This document shows positions 50,439 through 60,297 of a stretch of DNA of 64,000 nt, in pieces. Every line of letters starts with the position of its first letter. Position 1 is the stretch's first letter. Made by a program: the position numbers and the translations under genes. Origin of the DNA: Rubrivivax sp. (GTDB lineage Bacteria; Pseudomonadota; Gammaproteobacteria; Burkholderiales; Burkholderiaceae_C); NCBI GenBank assembly GCA_020852865.1, contig JADYZZ010000059.1, forward strand, positions 62,001-126,000, read 5' to 3'. The notes beneath the pieces are model-generated. The model worked only from the letters and a program-made list of their open reading frames with translations, ran no database searches and had not been told where the DNA came from.

Positions 50439-50523
50439 GGAAATGGTCAATTTCCATTTGCTCATGCGCACCGGCCATGAAGCCTCGCGCCCGCTGTTGC
50501 CGTCGCTGCCGCATATGCATATG
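50439..50523. promoter_or_regulatory. AT-rich palindromes in divergent DsrC-like/rhodanese intergenic region
   Basis: AAATGG-TCAATTT-CCATTT (50441-50459) and CATATGCATATG (50512-50523). Confidence 0.4.
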
Positions 50524-50587
50524 AGCAACGCGTCGTTGCCCGGCACGGCGCCGCCGGCAGAATGCGCCACCCGCAGTGAGGACGCCG

Positions 50588-50977
50588 ATGGAACACCTGC
50601 ACCCCAAGCAAGCGCACGAGATCGTGACGGCCAGCCCGAACACGCTGCTGATCGACTGCCGCACCGAGCTCGAGTACTTCTACGTCGGGCATCCGATCGG
50701 CGCCATCAACATCGAGTGGAACACCGCGCCCGACTTCGACCCGAACCCGCGCTTCGCCGAGCAGGTGCTGCGCATGGCCGGGCGCAAGGACCGGCCGATC
50801 ATCCTCATCTGCCGCAGCGGCAAGCGCTCGGTCGACGCCGGGCTCGAGCTGGAAAGGCACGGCTTCACGCAGGTGAGCAACGTGCTCGAAGGCTTCGAGG
50901 GCGAGCTCGACGCCGAGCACCACCGCGGCACGCTGGGCGGCTGGCGCAAGCACGGGCTGCCCTGGCGCCAGGTGTGA
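50588..50977 (+). CDS. Single-domain rhodanese-like protein
   Basis: TLLIDCRTELEYFYVGHPIGAINIEW; IILICRSGKRSVDAG active-site loop. Confidence 0.92.
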   Translation: MEHLHPKQAHEIVTASPNTLLIDCRTELEYFYVGHPIGAINIEWNTAPDFDPNPRFAEQVLRMAGRKDRPIILICRSGKRSVDAGLELERHGFTQVSNVLEGFEGELDAEHHRGTLGGWRKHGLPWRQV

Positions 50978-51143
50978 AGCGCGCGCGCGGCGCGGCGCGG
51001 CGCGGCGTACCCGCCGAGCCTGCGGGCGCAGGCGGTGCGTGCACCGGCCCTGCAGGCGGAATCGAAGAAGGCTGCGCCGAGCGCTCGTTGCCGACGCGTG
51101 CGCAGGCCGCTGCAGCAGCGTGGGGGCGTCGCCCGCGTTCTCC

Positions 51144-51520
51144 GGCCACCGTCGCGGTCGGCCACCGAGGGCCGCCGCCGCCACGGCATCAACACCGGGT
51201 TCGGACTGCCGCCGCCATGGCGACCGCGAATGAGGCCTGCGCCCGCGGGCGCCGCCCCCACGCTGTACGTTGCGCCCAGGAATGCCCCTGAACCTGTTTG
51301 CGCATAGCGCGCATGGTCGGGCTCGGCGGCGCGCGCCGCTGCGGCCGCGTAGCGGCGACGAATGCCCCCGAACCTGCTCGCGGACAGCGCGCGTGGTCGG
51401 GGTCGGCGGCGTGGGTGTGCCGGCGCAGGCCTCATTCGCGGTCGCCATGGCGGCGGCGGGCTGACCGCGTGTTGATGAGGTCATGACAGCGGCCCTCGGT
51501 GGCCGACCGCGACCGTGGCC
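51144..51520. repeat. Composite element: ~100-bp inverted repeats flanking two 50-bp imperfect direct repeats
   Basis: TCGCGGTCGGCCACCGAGGGCCGC and GCCGCCGCCATGGCGACCGCGAATGAGGCCTGCGCC in the left arm (51144-51243) recur inverted in 51422-51520; AATGCCCC(T/C)GAACCTG... units at 51281-51330 and 51361-51410. Confidence 0.85.
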
Positions 51521-51703
51521 GTAGCCGGCATGCCCGCGCCGCCGGCCCCCGCAGGGGCGGGCGCACGCGCGTGCAACCTCCATTGAACGGCAGCGCCGAC
51601 TACCGGCCCGCACCTTGCGCCACGCCAGCGGCCTCGACCTGGCAGGGATCCGCGCCGAGCACCGCAGGCGTGCCGCGTTCGCCTCGGCGCGGCGCAACCC
51701 GCG

Positions 51704-52087
51704 TCAGAGCGCGTCGTACTTGTCCGCCCGCCCGCGCGCGCGCTCGACCGGGTACTTCAGGGCGTTGGCGGCGATCTTGGTGCGGCAGGCCTCGTCGAGG
51801 TCGACGCCCAGCCGGTCGGCCAGCCGCACGAGGTAGAGCAGGACGTCGGCGAGCTCGTCGCGCACGCGGCGCGCGCTGGCCGGATCGCGCGCCGCGTCGC
51901 GCGAGGCGTCCTCGCTCAGCCACTGGAACAGCGCGACCAGTTCGCCCGCCTCGCCGGCGAGCGCCATCGCGAGGTTCTTCGGCGAGTGAAAGCGCTCCCA
52001 GTCGCGCTCGCGCGCGAAGCGCGCCAGTGCGGCCTGCAGGCCGGCGACGTCGACGAGCGGCGACGCGCCGCCTTCAGACGTCGACAA
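51704..52087 (-). CDS. MazG-like nucleotide pyrophosphohydrolase
   Basis: SPKNLAMALAGEAGELVALFQWL...VRDELADVLLYLVRLADRLGVDLDEACRTKIAANALKYP. Confidence 0.9.
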   Translation of the reverse strand: MSTSEGGASPLVDVAGLQAALARFARERDWERFHSPKNLAMALAGEAGELVALFQWLSEDASRDAARDPASARRVRDELADVLLYLVRLADRLGVDLDEACRTKIAANALKYPVERARGRADKYDAL

Positions 52088-52964
52088 AGGCGCCGCCTTC
52101 GTCGTCGTCGCGCGCCAGCCGCTCGGCCGCCTCGCGCTCGAGGCGCGCGCGCTGCTCGGCCACGCGCGCGCGCCGCTGCTCGACGCCCTCGCCGCGCAGC
52201 GCGATCGTCGTTTCGCCGAACAGCACCTGGCGCAGGAAGCGCCAGCCGAACTGCAGCAGCACGAGGTCGTCGACGAGCGCCGTGCGCAGTTCCTCGTCGG
52301 GCACGTCGAACACGCCGGCGAAGGCGTCGCTGGCGACGAAGGCGCGGAAACGGTCGACGTCGTAGCAGGTCATGAAGAACAGCTCGAGGCTGCGCTTGCT
52401 CGGCTTGCCGATCGTCGGCCCCGAACTCTTCTTCTTCAGGATGAGCTGGCGCCAGCCGCGCGCCGCCTCGTCGTACTCGAGCACGCCCTGCTCGGCGCGG
52501 TAGGCATCGATGCTCTGCGTGCGCGGCTCCTGGTGGCCCAGGCAATGCTCCTCGCGCACGATGGCGTAGTACTGGCGGTCGACCGACTCGTCTTGCTTGC
52601 GCATCGCGAGCAGCGCCACCGGGTAGTAGCGGCAGGCGGTCGGGCGGTCCTCGTAGACGCTGCAGCCCTCGGGCGTCATGAAGCGGCAGGCGGTGCCGCC
52701 TTCGACCGGGCGCAGCTTGACGCCGGCAATGCCGTCCTTCTCCATCTCGTAGGGCACCGTGTACTGCTGCAGGAACTCCCACGAGGCCAGGCCCAGGCGC
52801 TGCTTGAGCCGCACGATGTCCACCGGCGTGAGCGCGATGTCGATGTTGCTGCAGCAGGCGTTCCAGCAGGCGATGCCCTTGCGGCAGCGGAACTGCAGCG
52901 GCGCCTGGCCCTCGAGCGTCGCCGGCACGACCGGGCTGGGCGGAAACGGGGTGGATTCGCTCAT
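52074..52964 (-). CDS. YkgJ family cysteine-cluster protein
   Basis: FRCRKGIACWNACCSNIDIALTPVDI; GTACRFMTPEGCSVYEDRPTACRYYP. Confidence 0.87.
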   Translation of the reverse strand: MSESTPFPPSPVVPATLEGQAPLQFRCRKGIACWNACCSNIDIALTPVDIVRLKQRLGLASWEFLQQYTVPYEMEKDGIAGVKLRPVEGGTACRFMTPEGCSVYEDRPTACRYYPVALLAMRKQDESVDRQYYAIVREEHCLGHQEPRTQSIDAYRAEQGVLEYDEAARGWRQLILKKKSSGPTIGKPSKRSLELFFMTCYDVDRFRAFVASDAFAGVFDVPDEELRTALVDDLVLLQFGWRFLRQVLFGETTIALRGEGVEQRRARVAEQRARLEREAAERLARDDDEGGAFVDV

Positions 52965-53076
52965 CGGGCGATTGTCGTCAAAGGTGGCGCAGGGCGCTGC
53001 CGGCGGACGCGCCAGTGCGCCAGTGCGCCTGGTCCGCGGCCGCGCCGGCACGCGCGGCGACGGGCGCGCGCGGGTC

Positions 53077-53583
53077 CTACTTCGGGCAAGCCGCCGTGTC
53101 GCCCGGCACCTTGCCCACCAGCAGCAGGAAGCTCTCGAACGGCCCCATCACGCCCATCGCCTCCAGCTTGGGGCCGATGAACTCGAGGCGGCCGAACATC
53201 ATCGCGCGCATCGGGCCGTACTCGCCGCGGCCCATCTCGCCCCAGCGCGCGGTAGCGGCGTGCATCACGTAGTCGACGCCGCCGTCGAGCCGCGTCGTCT
53301 CGACCTTGCCGCCGTACCGGCACTGCGCCTTGCCGTCCTCGAGGGCGATGCGCAACTCGACCTTGGTCGCCTCGCCGCACTCGGTGCGGTAGAGGTGGAT
53401 CACCTTGAAGCCCTTGCCGCCGTCGTTCCTGATCCAGTCGGCGGCCAGCCCCTCGAGCAGCGTGGGAGTCTGGTTCCACTGCTGGCAGGCCTGCGCCGCC
53501 CAGGCGTCGGACATCAGCGCCGGCGCGGCCTGCGCCGTCGCCGCCGCGACCGCCAGCGCAACGCCGGCCAGAGATCGTCTCAT
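53077..53583 (-). CDS. Secreted SCP2 (sterol carrier)-like protein
   Basis: Signal peptide; MHAATARWGEMGRGEYGPMRAMMFGRLEFIGPKLEAMGVMGPFESFLLLVGKVPGD. Confidence 0.65.
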   Translation of the reverse strand: MRRSLAGVALAVAAATAQAAPALMSDAWAAQACQQWNQTPTLLEGLAADWIRNDGGKGFKVIHLYRTECGEATKVELRIALEDGKAQCRYGGKVETTRLDGGVDYVMHAATARWGEMGRGEYGPMRAMMFGRLEFIGPKLEAMGVMGPFESFLLLVGKVPGDTAACPK

Positions 53584-53724
53584 CGTCCGTCTCCTGCGAA
53601 GTCGATGGGCACGCGGCGCCCGCCGTGACGTAGACGCCGGGCTGCGCCCGGCGTCGCCTTGCGGCCGATCGCCTCCCGACCTGCCGCCGCCGTCGGGGCC
53701 GCTGCGCAGCCCGCGCCTGCGGCC

Positions 53725-55755
53725 TCAGTGCGCCGGCGCGGTCTTGAACAGCTTGCTCTTGTCGACGAGATCGACGTGGCGACGCTTGAAGCAGGTCCAC
53801 TGCCTGGTCGACTTGTCGTAGACCGAGTTGACGAAGCAGTGCCAGTTCTTCTCGTCGACGAAGTTCTTGTCGGTGCGGTAATAGAAGCCCGGGTAGCGCG
53901 ACTCCTCGCGGAACTGGATGTGCTTCATGTGCGCCTCGGCGGTGAGGATGCGGTGGTAGTTCTCCCAGGCGCGCAGCAGCTCGTGCAGATCCTTCGCGCG
54001 CATCTTGGCCGCGTCCTCCTTGAGCATCTCGAGCTTCTCCTCGGCCACCTTGAGCATCACGTCGTTGGTGTTGTAGTAGGTGGCGACGCCCGCGACGTAC
54101 TCGTCCATGATCTTCTGCAGCCGGAACTGCGCCATCTTGGGCGTGATGTAGTGCGGGTTGATGTCGATCGCGGTGGTGTAGTCCTTGTGCTGCAAGAAGG
54201 TGCGCACCGGCTTGTAGATCTCCTCGGCCAGCGTCGCCGCGTCGGTGTCGAGCTCGGGCTGGTGAGCGGCGTTGTCGAGCGCGAAGCGCACCATCGCCTT
54301 GGCCGCCAGGCGCCCTTCGGCGTGCGAGCCGCTGCTGAATTTGTGGCCCGAGGCGCCGACGCCGTCGCCGGCGGTGAACAGGCCCTTGACGGTGGTCATC
54401 GAGCGGTAGCCCCAGTTCCAGCCGCGCGGCAGGTGCGCCGGGACACCGTCGAGCTCGCCTTCGTCGGCGGTGGGCGCGCCGAGGTCGGTCGGGCCCGAGA
54501 CCCAGATGCCGCAGCAGCCCGAGTGCGAGCCCAGCAGGTAGGGCTCGGTGGGCATGAGCTCGCTCATCTTCTTCTCGGGCTCGATGTTCTCGCCGACCCA
54601 GATGCCGCACTGGCCGATGCACATGTCGAGGAAGTCCTCCCAGGCCTCGGCCTCGAGGTGCTTGACCTCCTTGGGACTCAGCGTCTCGCGCAGCTTGCCC
54701 AGCGCGGTGACGGTGTCCATGTAGATCGGCCCGCGCCCTTCCTTCATCTCCTTCAACATCAGGTGGTTGCGCAGGCACGAGGCCGGCACCGCCGCCTGGC
54801 CGTAGGGCGGGTACTGGTCGAGCAGTTCCTTGTTCTTGACCATGTAGTCCTCGCCGTAGGCGTTGACGGCCTTGGCCTTGAACAGCAGGAACCACGCGCC
54901 CACCGGGCCGTAGCCGTCCTTGAAGCGCGCCGGCACGAAGCGGTTCTCCATCATCGTGAGCTCGGCGCCGGCCTCGGCCGCCATCGCGTAGGTGCTGCCG
55001 GCGTTCCACACCGGATACCAGGCGCGGCCCGTGCCCTCGCCCACCGAGCGCGGACGGAACAGGTTCACGCAGCCGCCGGCGGCCAGCAGCACGGCCTTGG
55101 CCTTGTAGACGTAGATCCTGTTCTCGCGCACCGAGAAGCCCACCGCACCGGCAATGCGCGAGGGGTCGTTCTTGTCGTTGACGAGCTTGACGATGAACAC
55201 GCGCTCCTGGATGCGGTCCAGCCCCAGCGCCTTCTTGGCCGCCTCGGCGACGATCCACTTGTACGACTCGCCGTTGATCATGATCTGCCACTTGCCCGAG
55301 CGCACCGGCTTGCCGCCGTCCTTGAGCGCGGGCAGGCCTTCCTTCTGGCTCTCGGCGCCGTCGTGGCGCACGCCGTCGTCGTCGGTCTTCCAGATCGGCA
55401 GGCCCCATTCCTCGAACAGGTGCACCGACTCGTCGACGTGGCGCCCGAGGTCGTAGGCGAGGTCGTCGCGCGTGATGCCCATCAGGTCGTTGCTGACCAT
55501 GCGCGCGTAGTCGGCCGGATCCTGCTCGGGGCCGATGTAGGTGTTGATCGCCGACAGGCCCTGCGCGACCGCGCCGCTGCGGTCCATCGCCGCCTTGTCG
55601 ACGAGCTTGATCCTCAGCTCCTTGCCGGTCTCGGCCTTCACGGCCTCGGCCCAGCGCATCATCTCGAAAGCGGCGCCGCAGCAGGCCATGCCGCCGCCGA
55701 TCAGCAGGATGTCCAGCTCTTCCTGGACGACTTCGGGGTTCTCGAACGTTGCCAT
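53725..55755 (-). CDS. aprA: Adenylylsulfate (APS) reductase alpha subunit
   Basis: ILLIGGGMACCGAAFEMMRWAE; DKAAMDRSGAVAQGLSAINTYIG; SHSGCCGIWVSGPTDLGAP; 677 aa. Confidence 0.97.
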   Translation of the reverse strand: MATFENPEVVQEELDILLIGGGMACCGAAFEMMRWAEAVKAETGKELRIKLVDKAAMDRSGAVAQGLSAINTYIGPEQDPADYARMVSNDLMGITRDDLAYDLGRHVDESVHLFEEWGLPIWKTDDDGVRHDGAESQKEGLPALKDGGKPVRSGKWQIMINGESYKWIVAEAAKKALGLDRIQERVFIVKLVNDKNDPSRIAGAVGFSVRENRIYVYKAKAVLLAAGGCVNLFRPRSVGEGTGRAWYPVWNAGSTYAMAAEAGAELTMMENRFVPARFKDGYGPVGAWFLLFKAKAVNAYGEDYMVKNKELLDQYPPYGQAAVPASCLRNHLMLKEMKEGRGPIYMDTVTALGKLRETLSPKEVKHLEAEAWEDFLDMCIGQCGIWVGENIEPEKKMSELMPTEPYLLGSHSGCCGIWVSGPTDLGAPTADEGELDGVPAHLPRGWNWGYRSMTTVKGLFTAGDGVGASGHKFSSGSHAEGRLAAKAMVRFALDNAAHQPELDTDAATLAEEIYKPVRTFLQHKDYTTAIDINPHYITPKMAQFRLQKIMDEYVAGVATYYNTNDVMLKVAEEKLEMLKEDAAKMRAKDLHELLRAWENYHRILTAEAHMKHIQFREESRYPGFYYRTDKNFVDEKNWHCFVNSVYDKSTRQWTCFKRRHVDLVDKSKLFKTAPAH

Positions 55756-55831
55756 GGGGTGATTCCTCAACAGTCGATTTGTCGTTGCAGCCCGGCGGCC
55801 GCCGCGGAACCGGCCTGGCCGGGCCGCTGGC

Positions 55832-55856
55832 GGCGCCCCCTCGGGGGGGAGGCGCC
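55832..55856. repeat. GC-rich hairpin between aprB and aprA
   Basis: GGCGCCCCCTCGGGGGGGAGGCGCC, self-complementary arms. Confidence 0.6.
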
Positions 55857-55876
55857 GAAGGCGCTTCGGGGAAGGG

Positions 55877-56347
55877 TCATTTCACGCGCAGCAGTTCGCC
55901 ATCGCGCCCGGCGCGGTAGCCGCCGCTGGGCGTGAAGTAGCCGGGCTTGTCGATGTCGGCCAGCTTGGGCATCGTCTTGCCGGCGTAGGGCTGGATCGAG
56001 CCCTCCTCGGTGGTGCGCGTCGGGAACTTGAAGCGCTTCAAGGTGCCGTTGCGGAACTTGATCGTCCACATGATCGAGTCGGAGCCGCGCAGCGGCTGCA
56101 CCGAGCCGCCCAGCGGCACGATGTCGGCGTAGTGCCGCACCTCGATCGCGTTCTGCGGGCAGATCTTGACGCAGGAGTAGCACTCCCAGCATTGCTCGGG
56201 CTCCTGGTTGAAGGCGCGCATCGGGTGCCCGGTCTGCGAGCCGTCCTTGTCGAGCATCATCAGGTCGTGCGGGCAGATGTACATGCAGGCCGTCTTGTCC
56301 TGGCCCTTGCAGCCGTCGCACTTGTCGGTCCGTACGTAGGTGGGCAT
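55877..56347 (-). CDS. aprB: APS reductase beta subunit
   Basis: MPTYVRTDKCDGCKGQDKTACMYICPHDLMMLD; CWECYSCVKICPQNAIEVRHYADIVPLGGSVQPLRGSDSIMWTIKFRNG. Confidence 0.97.
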   Translation of the reverse strand: MPTYVRTDKCDGCKGQDKTACMYICPHDLMMLDKDGSQTGHPMRAFNQEPEQCWECYSCVKICPQNAIEVRHYADIVPLGGSVQPLRGSDSIMWTIKFRNGTLKRFKFPTRTTEEGSIQPYAGKTMPKLADIDKPGYFTPSGGYRAGRDGELLRVK

Positions 56348-56404
56348 CTCGGGGTCTCCTGGGAAGCGGGTTGGGTTTCGGGAAGGGGTGATGGGCGGCG
56401 GCGC

Positions 56405-57580
56405 CTAGCGGCCGGCGTCGGCGTAGTAGGCACGCAGGATCTGCAGCACCTCGGGGCGGCTGAACTCGGCGGGCACGTCGTGGCCTTCGCCGAGCCACTT
56501 GCGCAGCTGGGTGCCGCTCACCTGCAAGCGGTCGGCGTCGCCGTGCGGACAGGTGCGCGCCGAGGCCATGCCGCCGCAGCGGTAGCACCAGAACGAGACG
56601 TCGATCCTGAGCGGCCGCGTCTGCAGTGCATCGGCCGGGATCTCGTCGAAGATGCGGTGCGCGTCGAACGGGCCGTAGTAGCTGCCGACGCCGGCATGGT
56701 CACGCCCGACGACGAGGTGCGAGCAGCCGTAGTTCTGGCGAAAGAGCGCGTGCAGCAGCGCCTCGCGCGGGCCGGCGTAGCGCATGTCGAGCGGGTAACC
56801 GGCCTGCACTATGGTGGAAGGCACGAAGTAATGCTCGGCCAGCGCGGCGATGGCGCGCGTGCGCACCTCGGCCGGGATGTCGCCCGGCTTGACCGCGCCC
56901 AGCAGCGAGTGCACGAGCAGGCCGTCGCAGACCTCGATCGCGATCTTGGCCAGGTACTCGTGCGAGCGGTGCATCGGGTTGCGCGTCTGGAACGCGGCCA
57001 CGCGCGACCAGCCGCGCTCCTGGAAGAGCGCGCGCGTCTGCGCCGGCGTCATGTACAGCGCGCCGTACTTCTCGGGAAAGCCGCCCTGCGACAGCACCTT
57101 CAGCGGCCCGGCCAGGTTGACCTCGCCTTGCTCCATCACCATCTTGACGCCCGGGTGCGCGAGGTCGGTGGTGCGGAACACCGCGGCGCACTCGTGCGCC
57201 TTGTCGATCGTGTACTTCTCGGTCACGCGCATCGTCGCCAGCGGCGCACCGTCCTCACCGTCGAGCAGCGCGATCTCCTGGCCGGTGCGGATCGCGGCCG
57301 CTTCGGCCGCGCCGGCCGACAGGGTGATCGGGATCGGCCAGAACAGGCCGCTGGCCAGCCGCATGCCGTCGCACACGCCGCGCCAGTCGGTGCTCGTCAT
57401 GAAGCCGTCCAGCGGCGTGAAGCCGCCGATGCCGAGCATCACGATATCGCCGCGCTCGCGCGAACTCACGCGCAGGCCGGGCAGCGCGGCGGCGCGGCGG
57501 CGCTCCTCGTCCAGCGCCTGCCCTTGGAGCAGCAGCGGGCGCAGGCGCTCGCTTCCGTGCGGGTCGACGAGACCGGTCAT
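56405..57580 (-). CDS. sat: ATP sulfurylase (dissimilatory type)
   Basis: [52 protein letters not shown]. Confidence 0.96.
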   Translation of the reverse strand: MTGLVDPHGSERLRPLLLQGQALDEERRRAAALPGLRVSSRERGDIVMLGIGGFTPLDGFMTSTDWRGVCDGMRLASGLFWPIPITLSAGAAEAAAIRTGQEIALLDGEDGAPLATMRVTEKYTIDKAHECAAVFRTTDLAHPGVKMVMEQGEVNLAGPLKVLSQGGFPEKYGALYMTPAQTRALFQERGWSRVAAFQTRNPMHRSHEYLAKIAIEVCDGLLVHSLLGAVKPGDIPAEVRTRAIAALAEHYFVPSTIVQAGYPLDMRYAGPREALLHALFRQNYGCSHLVVGRDHAGVGSYYGPFDAHRIFDEIPADALQTRPLRIDVSFWCYRCGGMASARTCPHGDADRLQVSGTQLRKWLGEGHDVPAEFSRPEVLQILRAYYADAGR

Positions 57581-57795
57581 GACGGCACAGCCCTCCCTGC
57601 GGCTGCAAGCTCCGGCGCTCGGATCGGCGCGGCGGGCGCGCGCCGAGCAAGGCCGGATGGCTTGATGTGGATCGAGGCGCCGAGCGCTCCCCGGGGACCG
57701 CGGACGTTCGTGAGCACAGCTCGCGCGCGCCCGCGGCGACGAGGCCGATCGTAGGCACCTGCAGGCGCGAGGAAAAACGGACAATACTGGTCACG

Positions 57796-58779
57796 ATGTC
57801 CGAAAAATCCGATCAGGCGAAAGGCCCGCCGCAGGCCCTGCCGCTGGCCCCGCGGCTGCGCCTGAGCCTGCGCCAGCTCGAGGTCTTCGTCGCCACCGCG
57901 CGCGCCGGCTCGACGCGCGCCGCCGCCGACCGCGTGGCGCGTTCGCAGTCCGCTGCCAGCGCCGCGCTGGCCGAGCTCGAGAGCGCGCTGGGCGCGCAGC
58001 TGTTCGACCGCCTCGGGCGCCGCCTGCGGCTCAACGACAACGGCCGCGCGCTGCTGCCCAAGGCGGCGGCGCTGCTCGACCGCGCCGTCGAGCTCGAGCA
58101 TCTGCTGTCGCCGGCGCGGCCGGCGCCGCTGCACCTGGCGGCCAGCCTGACGATCGGCGAGTACCTGCTGCCGGGGCTGCTGGCGCGCTGGAAGCTCGTC
58201 TGCCCGGCGCAGCCGGTGCAGCTGATGATCGGCAACACGCGCGAGGTGGTCGAGGCGGTGGCGGGCTTCGACGCCGACGTCGGCTTCATCGAGGGCACGC
58301 AGACGCATCCGCGCCTCGTCGTGCGCCCCTGGCTGACCGACGAACTCGTGGTGTTCGCCGCCGCCGATCACCCGCTGGTCGGCCGCCCGCTGAGCCTGCG
58401 CGAGCTGCGCGCGGCCACCTGGGCGCTGCGCGAGCACGGCTCGGGCACGCGCGAGGCCGCCGAACTGTGGCTGCACGAGCGGGTCGGCGCACTCGACGTC
58501 GCCTTCGAGCTCAGCAGCCCCGAGGCGATCAAGCGCCTGGTGGCCGCCGGCGCCGCGCTCGGCTGTCTGCCGCGCGAGGTCGTGGCGCAGGAGCTGGCGC
58601 AGGGCACGCTGGCCGAGCTGCAGACCAGCCTGCCGCGGGCGATCCGGCGGCTATCGATGGTGTTGCACCGCGACAAGCACATCGGCCGCGACACCGCCGA
58701 GTTCATCCGCCATTGCAGCGAGCTGCGCGGCGCAGCGCGCGGCGAGGTGCCGCCGCGGCGCCGCAGCGCGAGCGGGTGA
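57796..58779 (+). CDS. LysR family transcriptional regulator
   Basis: LRLSLRQLEVFVATARAGSTRAAADRVARSQSAASAALAELESALGAQLFDRLGRRLRLNDNG. Confidence 0.92.
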   Translation: MSEKSDQAKGPPQALPLAPRLRLSLRQLEVFVATARAGSTRAAADRVARSQSAASAALAELESALGAQLFDRLGRRLRLNDNGRALLPKAAALLDRAVELEHLLSPARPAPLHLAASLTIGEYLLPGLLARWKLVCPAQPVQLMIGNTREVVEAVAGFDADVGFIEGTQTHPRLVVRPWLTDELVVFAAADHPLVGRPLSLRELRAATWALREHGSGTREAAELWLHERVGALDVAFELSSPEAIKRLVAAGAALGCLPREVVAQELAQGTLAELQTSLPRAIRRLSMVLHRDKHIGRDTAEFIRHCSELRGAARGEVPPRRRSASG

Positions 58780-58956
58780 TGCGGCGCGCCGCGGCGCCCG
58801 GGCCCGACCGGCTGCGGCGCCGCGCGGCGCCGCGGCGGGCGTCCCCTGCGGCCATGCGGCGATCGCTGCGCCCTTCGCGCCGGGGGTGCAGAATGGGGGG
58901 CCGACGGGGCAATAGCTGTCTGTTCAAGCGCTTGCGCGCCGTCGCCGCCGACCGAG

Positions 58957-60165
58957 ATGCCCGCCATCGAGATGCCTTTCCGGACCCCGAGCGCCACGCC
59001 GGCAATGCCGGCCGGTGCGGCGCCGTCGGGGCTGCTGGCCGAGATCACCGCCGGCCTGGCTTCGGGCAACGACCTGCACGAGCTGCTGGCGCGCTTCCTG
59101 CACCCGCTGCTGAACCTCGCCAGCGCCGCCGCCGGCGCCGTGCGCGTGCTCGACGACAGCGGCCAGCGCATGCACCTGGTGGCAAGTCAGGGCCTGCCTG
59201 CTGCCGTGCTCGAGGCCGAACGCGCGGTCGATGGCGACTGCGGCGCCTGCGGCTTCGCGCTGCAGGCGCGCCAGCCGGCCTGGGGCCATGACGTGAGCGC
59301 CTGCGCACGGCGCAGCGAAGGCGCCTATTTCGGCAGCGCCTGCCGACGCATCCTGGCCGTGCCGCTGGCCCACCGCGGGCGCCTGCTCGGGATCTACAAC
59401 CTGTTCTACGAAGACGCGTCCGAACCCTCGCCGCAGGTGCTGGCGCTGCTCGAATCGGTGGGGGCACTGCTCGGGCTGGCGCTCGAGAACGCGCGGCTCG
59501 AGCGCGAGAACCTGCGCGCCGCGCTGGCCGGCGAGCGCCAGGCGATCGCCGCCGACGTGCACGACTCGATCGGCCAGTCGCTGGCCTACGTCAAGATGCG
59601 CCTGCCGCTGCTGCAAGACGCCATCCGCGGCTGCGACCAGGCGTCGGCCGAGGGCTATTTCGACGACGTGCGCGAGGCGGTGCGCGAAGCGCACGCCAAC
59701 CTGCGCGCGCTGCTCACGCACATGCGCGCGCCGATGCACCCGCGCGGACTGGCGCACGCGCTGGCGGCCAGCGCCGAGGCCTTCCGCGCGCGCGGCGGCC
59801 CGCGCCTCGAGTTCGCCAACACGCTGCCCGAGGCCGCGCTCACGCCGCCGCAGGAGGAGCAGGTCTACCGCATCGTGCAGGAGGCGCTCGCCAACGTCGT
59901 GCGTCACGCCGGCGCGCGCCGCGCCTGGCTGCACGTCGAGCGCGAGGGCGACCTGCTCGAAGTGCGCATCGACGACGACGGCGCCGGCATCGCCGCGGCG
60001 GCCGAGGACGGCGGCACGCACTACGGGCTGGCGATCATGCGCGAGCGCGCACACCGGCTCGGCGGCACGCTCGAGGTCGGCCCGCGCCCGGGCCGCGGCA
60101 CGCGCGTGTGCCTGCGCGTGCCGCTGCCGGCGGCAACGGCCGCGCCGGCCGGGGCCCTGGCATGA
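58957..60165 (+). CDS. Soluble GAF-domain NarX-like sensor histidine kinase
   Basis: GAF region with CGACGF; AADVHDSIGQSLAYVKMRL (HisKA_3); DDDGAGI...HYGLAIMRERAHRLGGTLEV. Confidence 0.88.
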   Translation: MPAIEMPFRTPSATPAMPAGAAPSGLLAEITAGLASGNDLHELLARFLHPLLNLASAAAGAVRVLDDSGQRMHLVASQGLPAAVLEAERAVDGDCGACGFALQARQPAWGHDVSACARRSEGAYFGSACRRILAVPLAHRGRLLGIYNLFYEDASEPSPQVLALLESVGALLGLALENARLERENLRAALAGERQAIAADVHDSIGQSLAYVKMRLPLLQDAIRGCDQASAEGYFDDVREAVREAHANLRALLTHMRAPMHPRGLAHALAASAEAFRARGGPRLEFANTLPEAALTPPQEEQVYRIVQEALANVVRHAGARRAWLHVEREGDLLEVRIDDDGAGIAAAAEDGGTHYGLAIMRERAHRLGGTLEVGPRPGRGTRVCLRVPLPAATAAPAGALA

Positions 60166-60297
60166 GCACGCAGGCATCGACCAGGGCGCATTCCCGTCGG
60201 GCGGGACGGGCCGCAGGCCGTGGGCTGCTCCCGTGAACGCGCCGCGCCGCTGCTCCCAAGCCCGAATGCCGCAGCGCGCCGCGCGGAGGGCGCCCCG

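Noticed and set aside
51144-51520. CRISPR array candidate because of repeated 50-bp units
   Set aside because: Only two diverged units within inverted arms, no regular spacers, no cas genes.
52961-55408. 815-aa minus-strand ORF
   Set aside because: Out-of-frame overlap with aprA and the SCP2-like gene.
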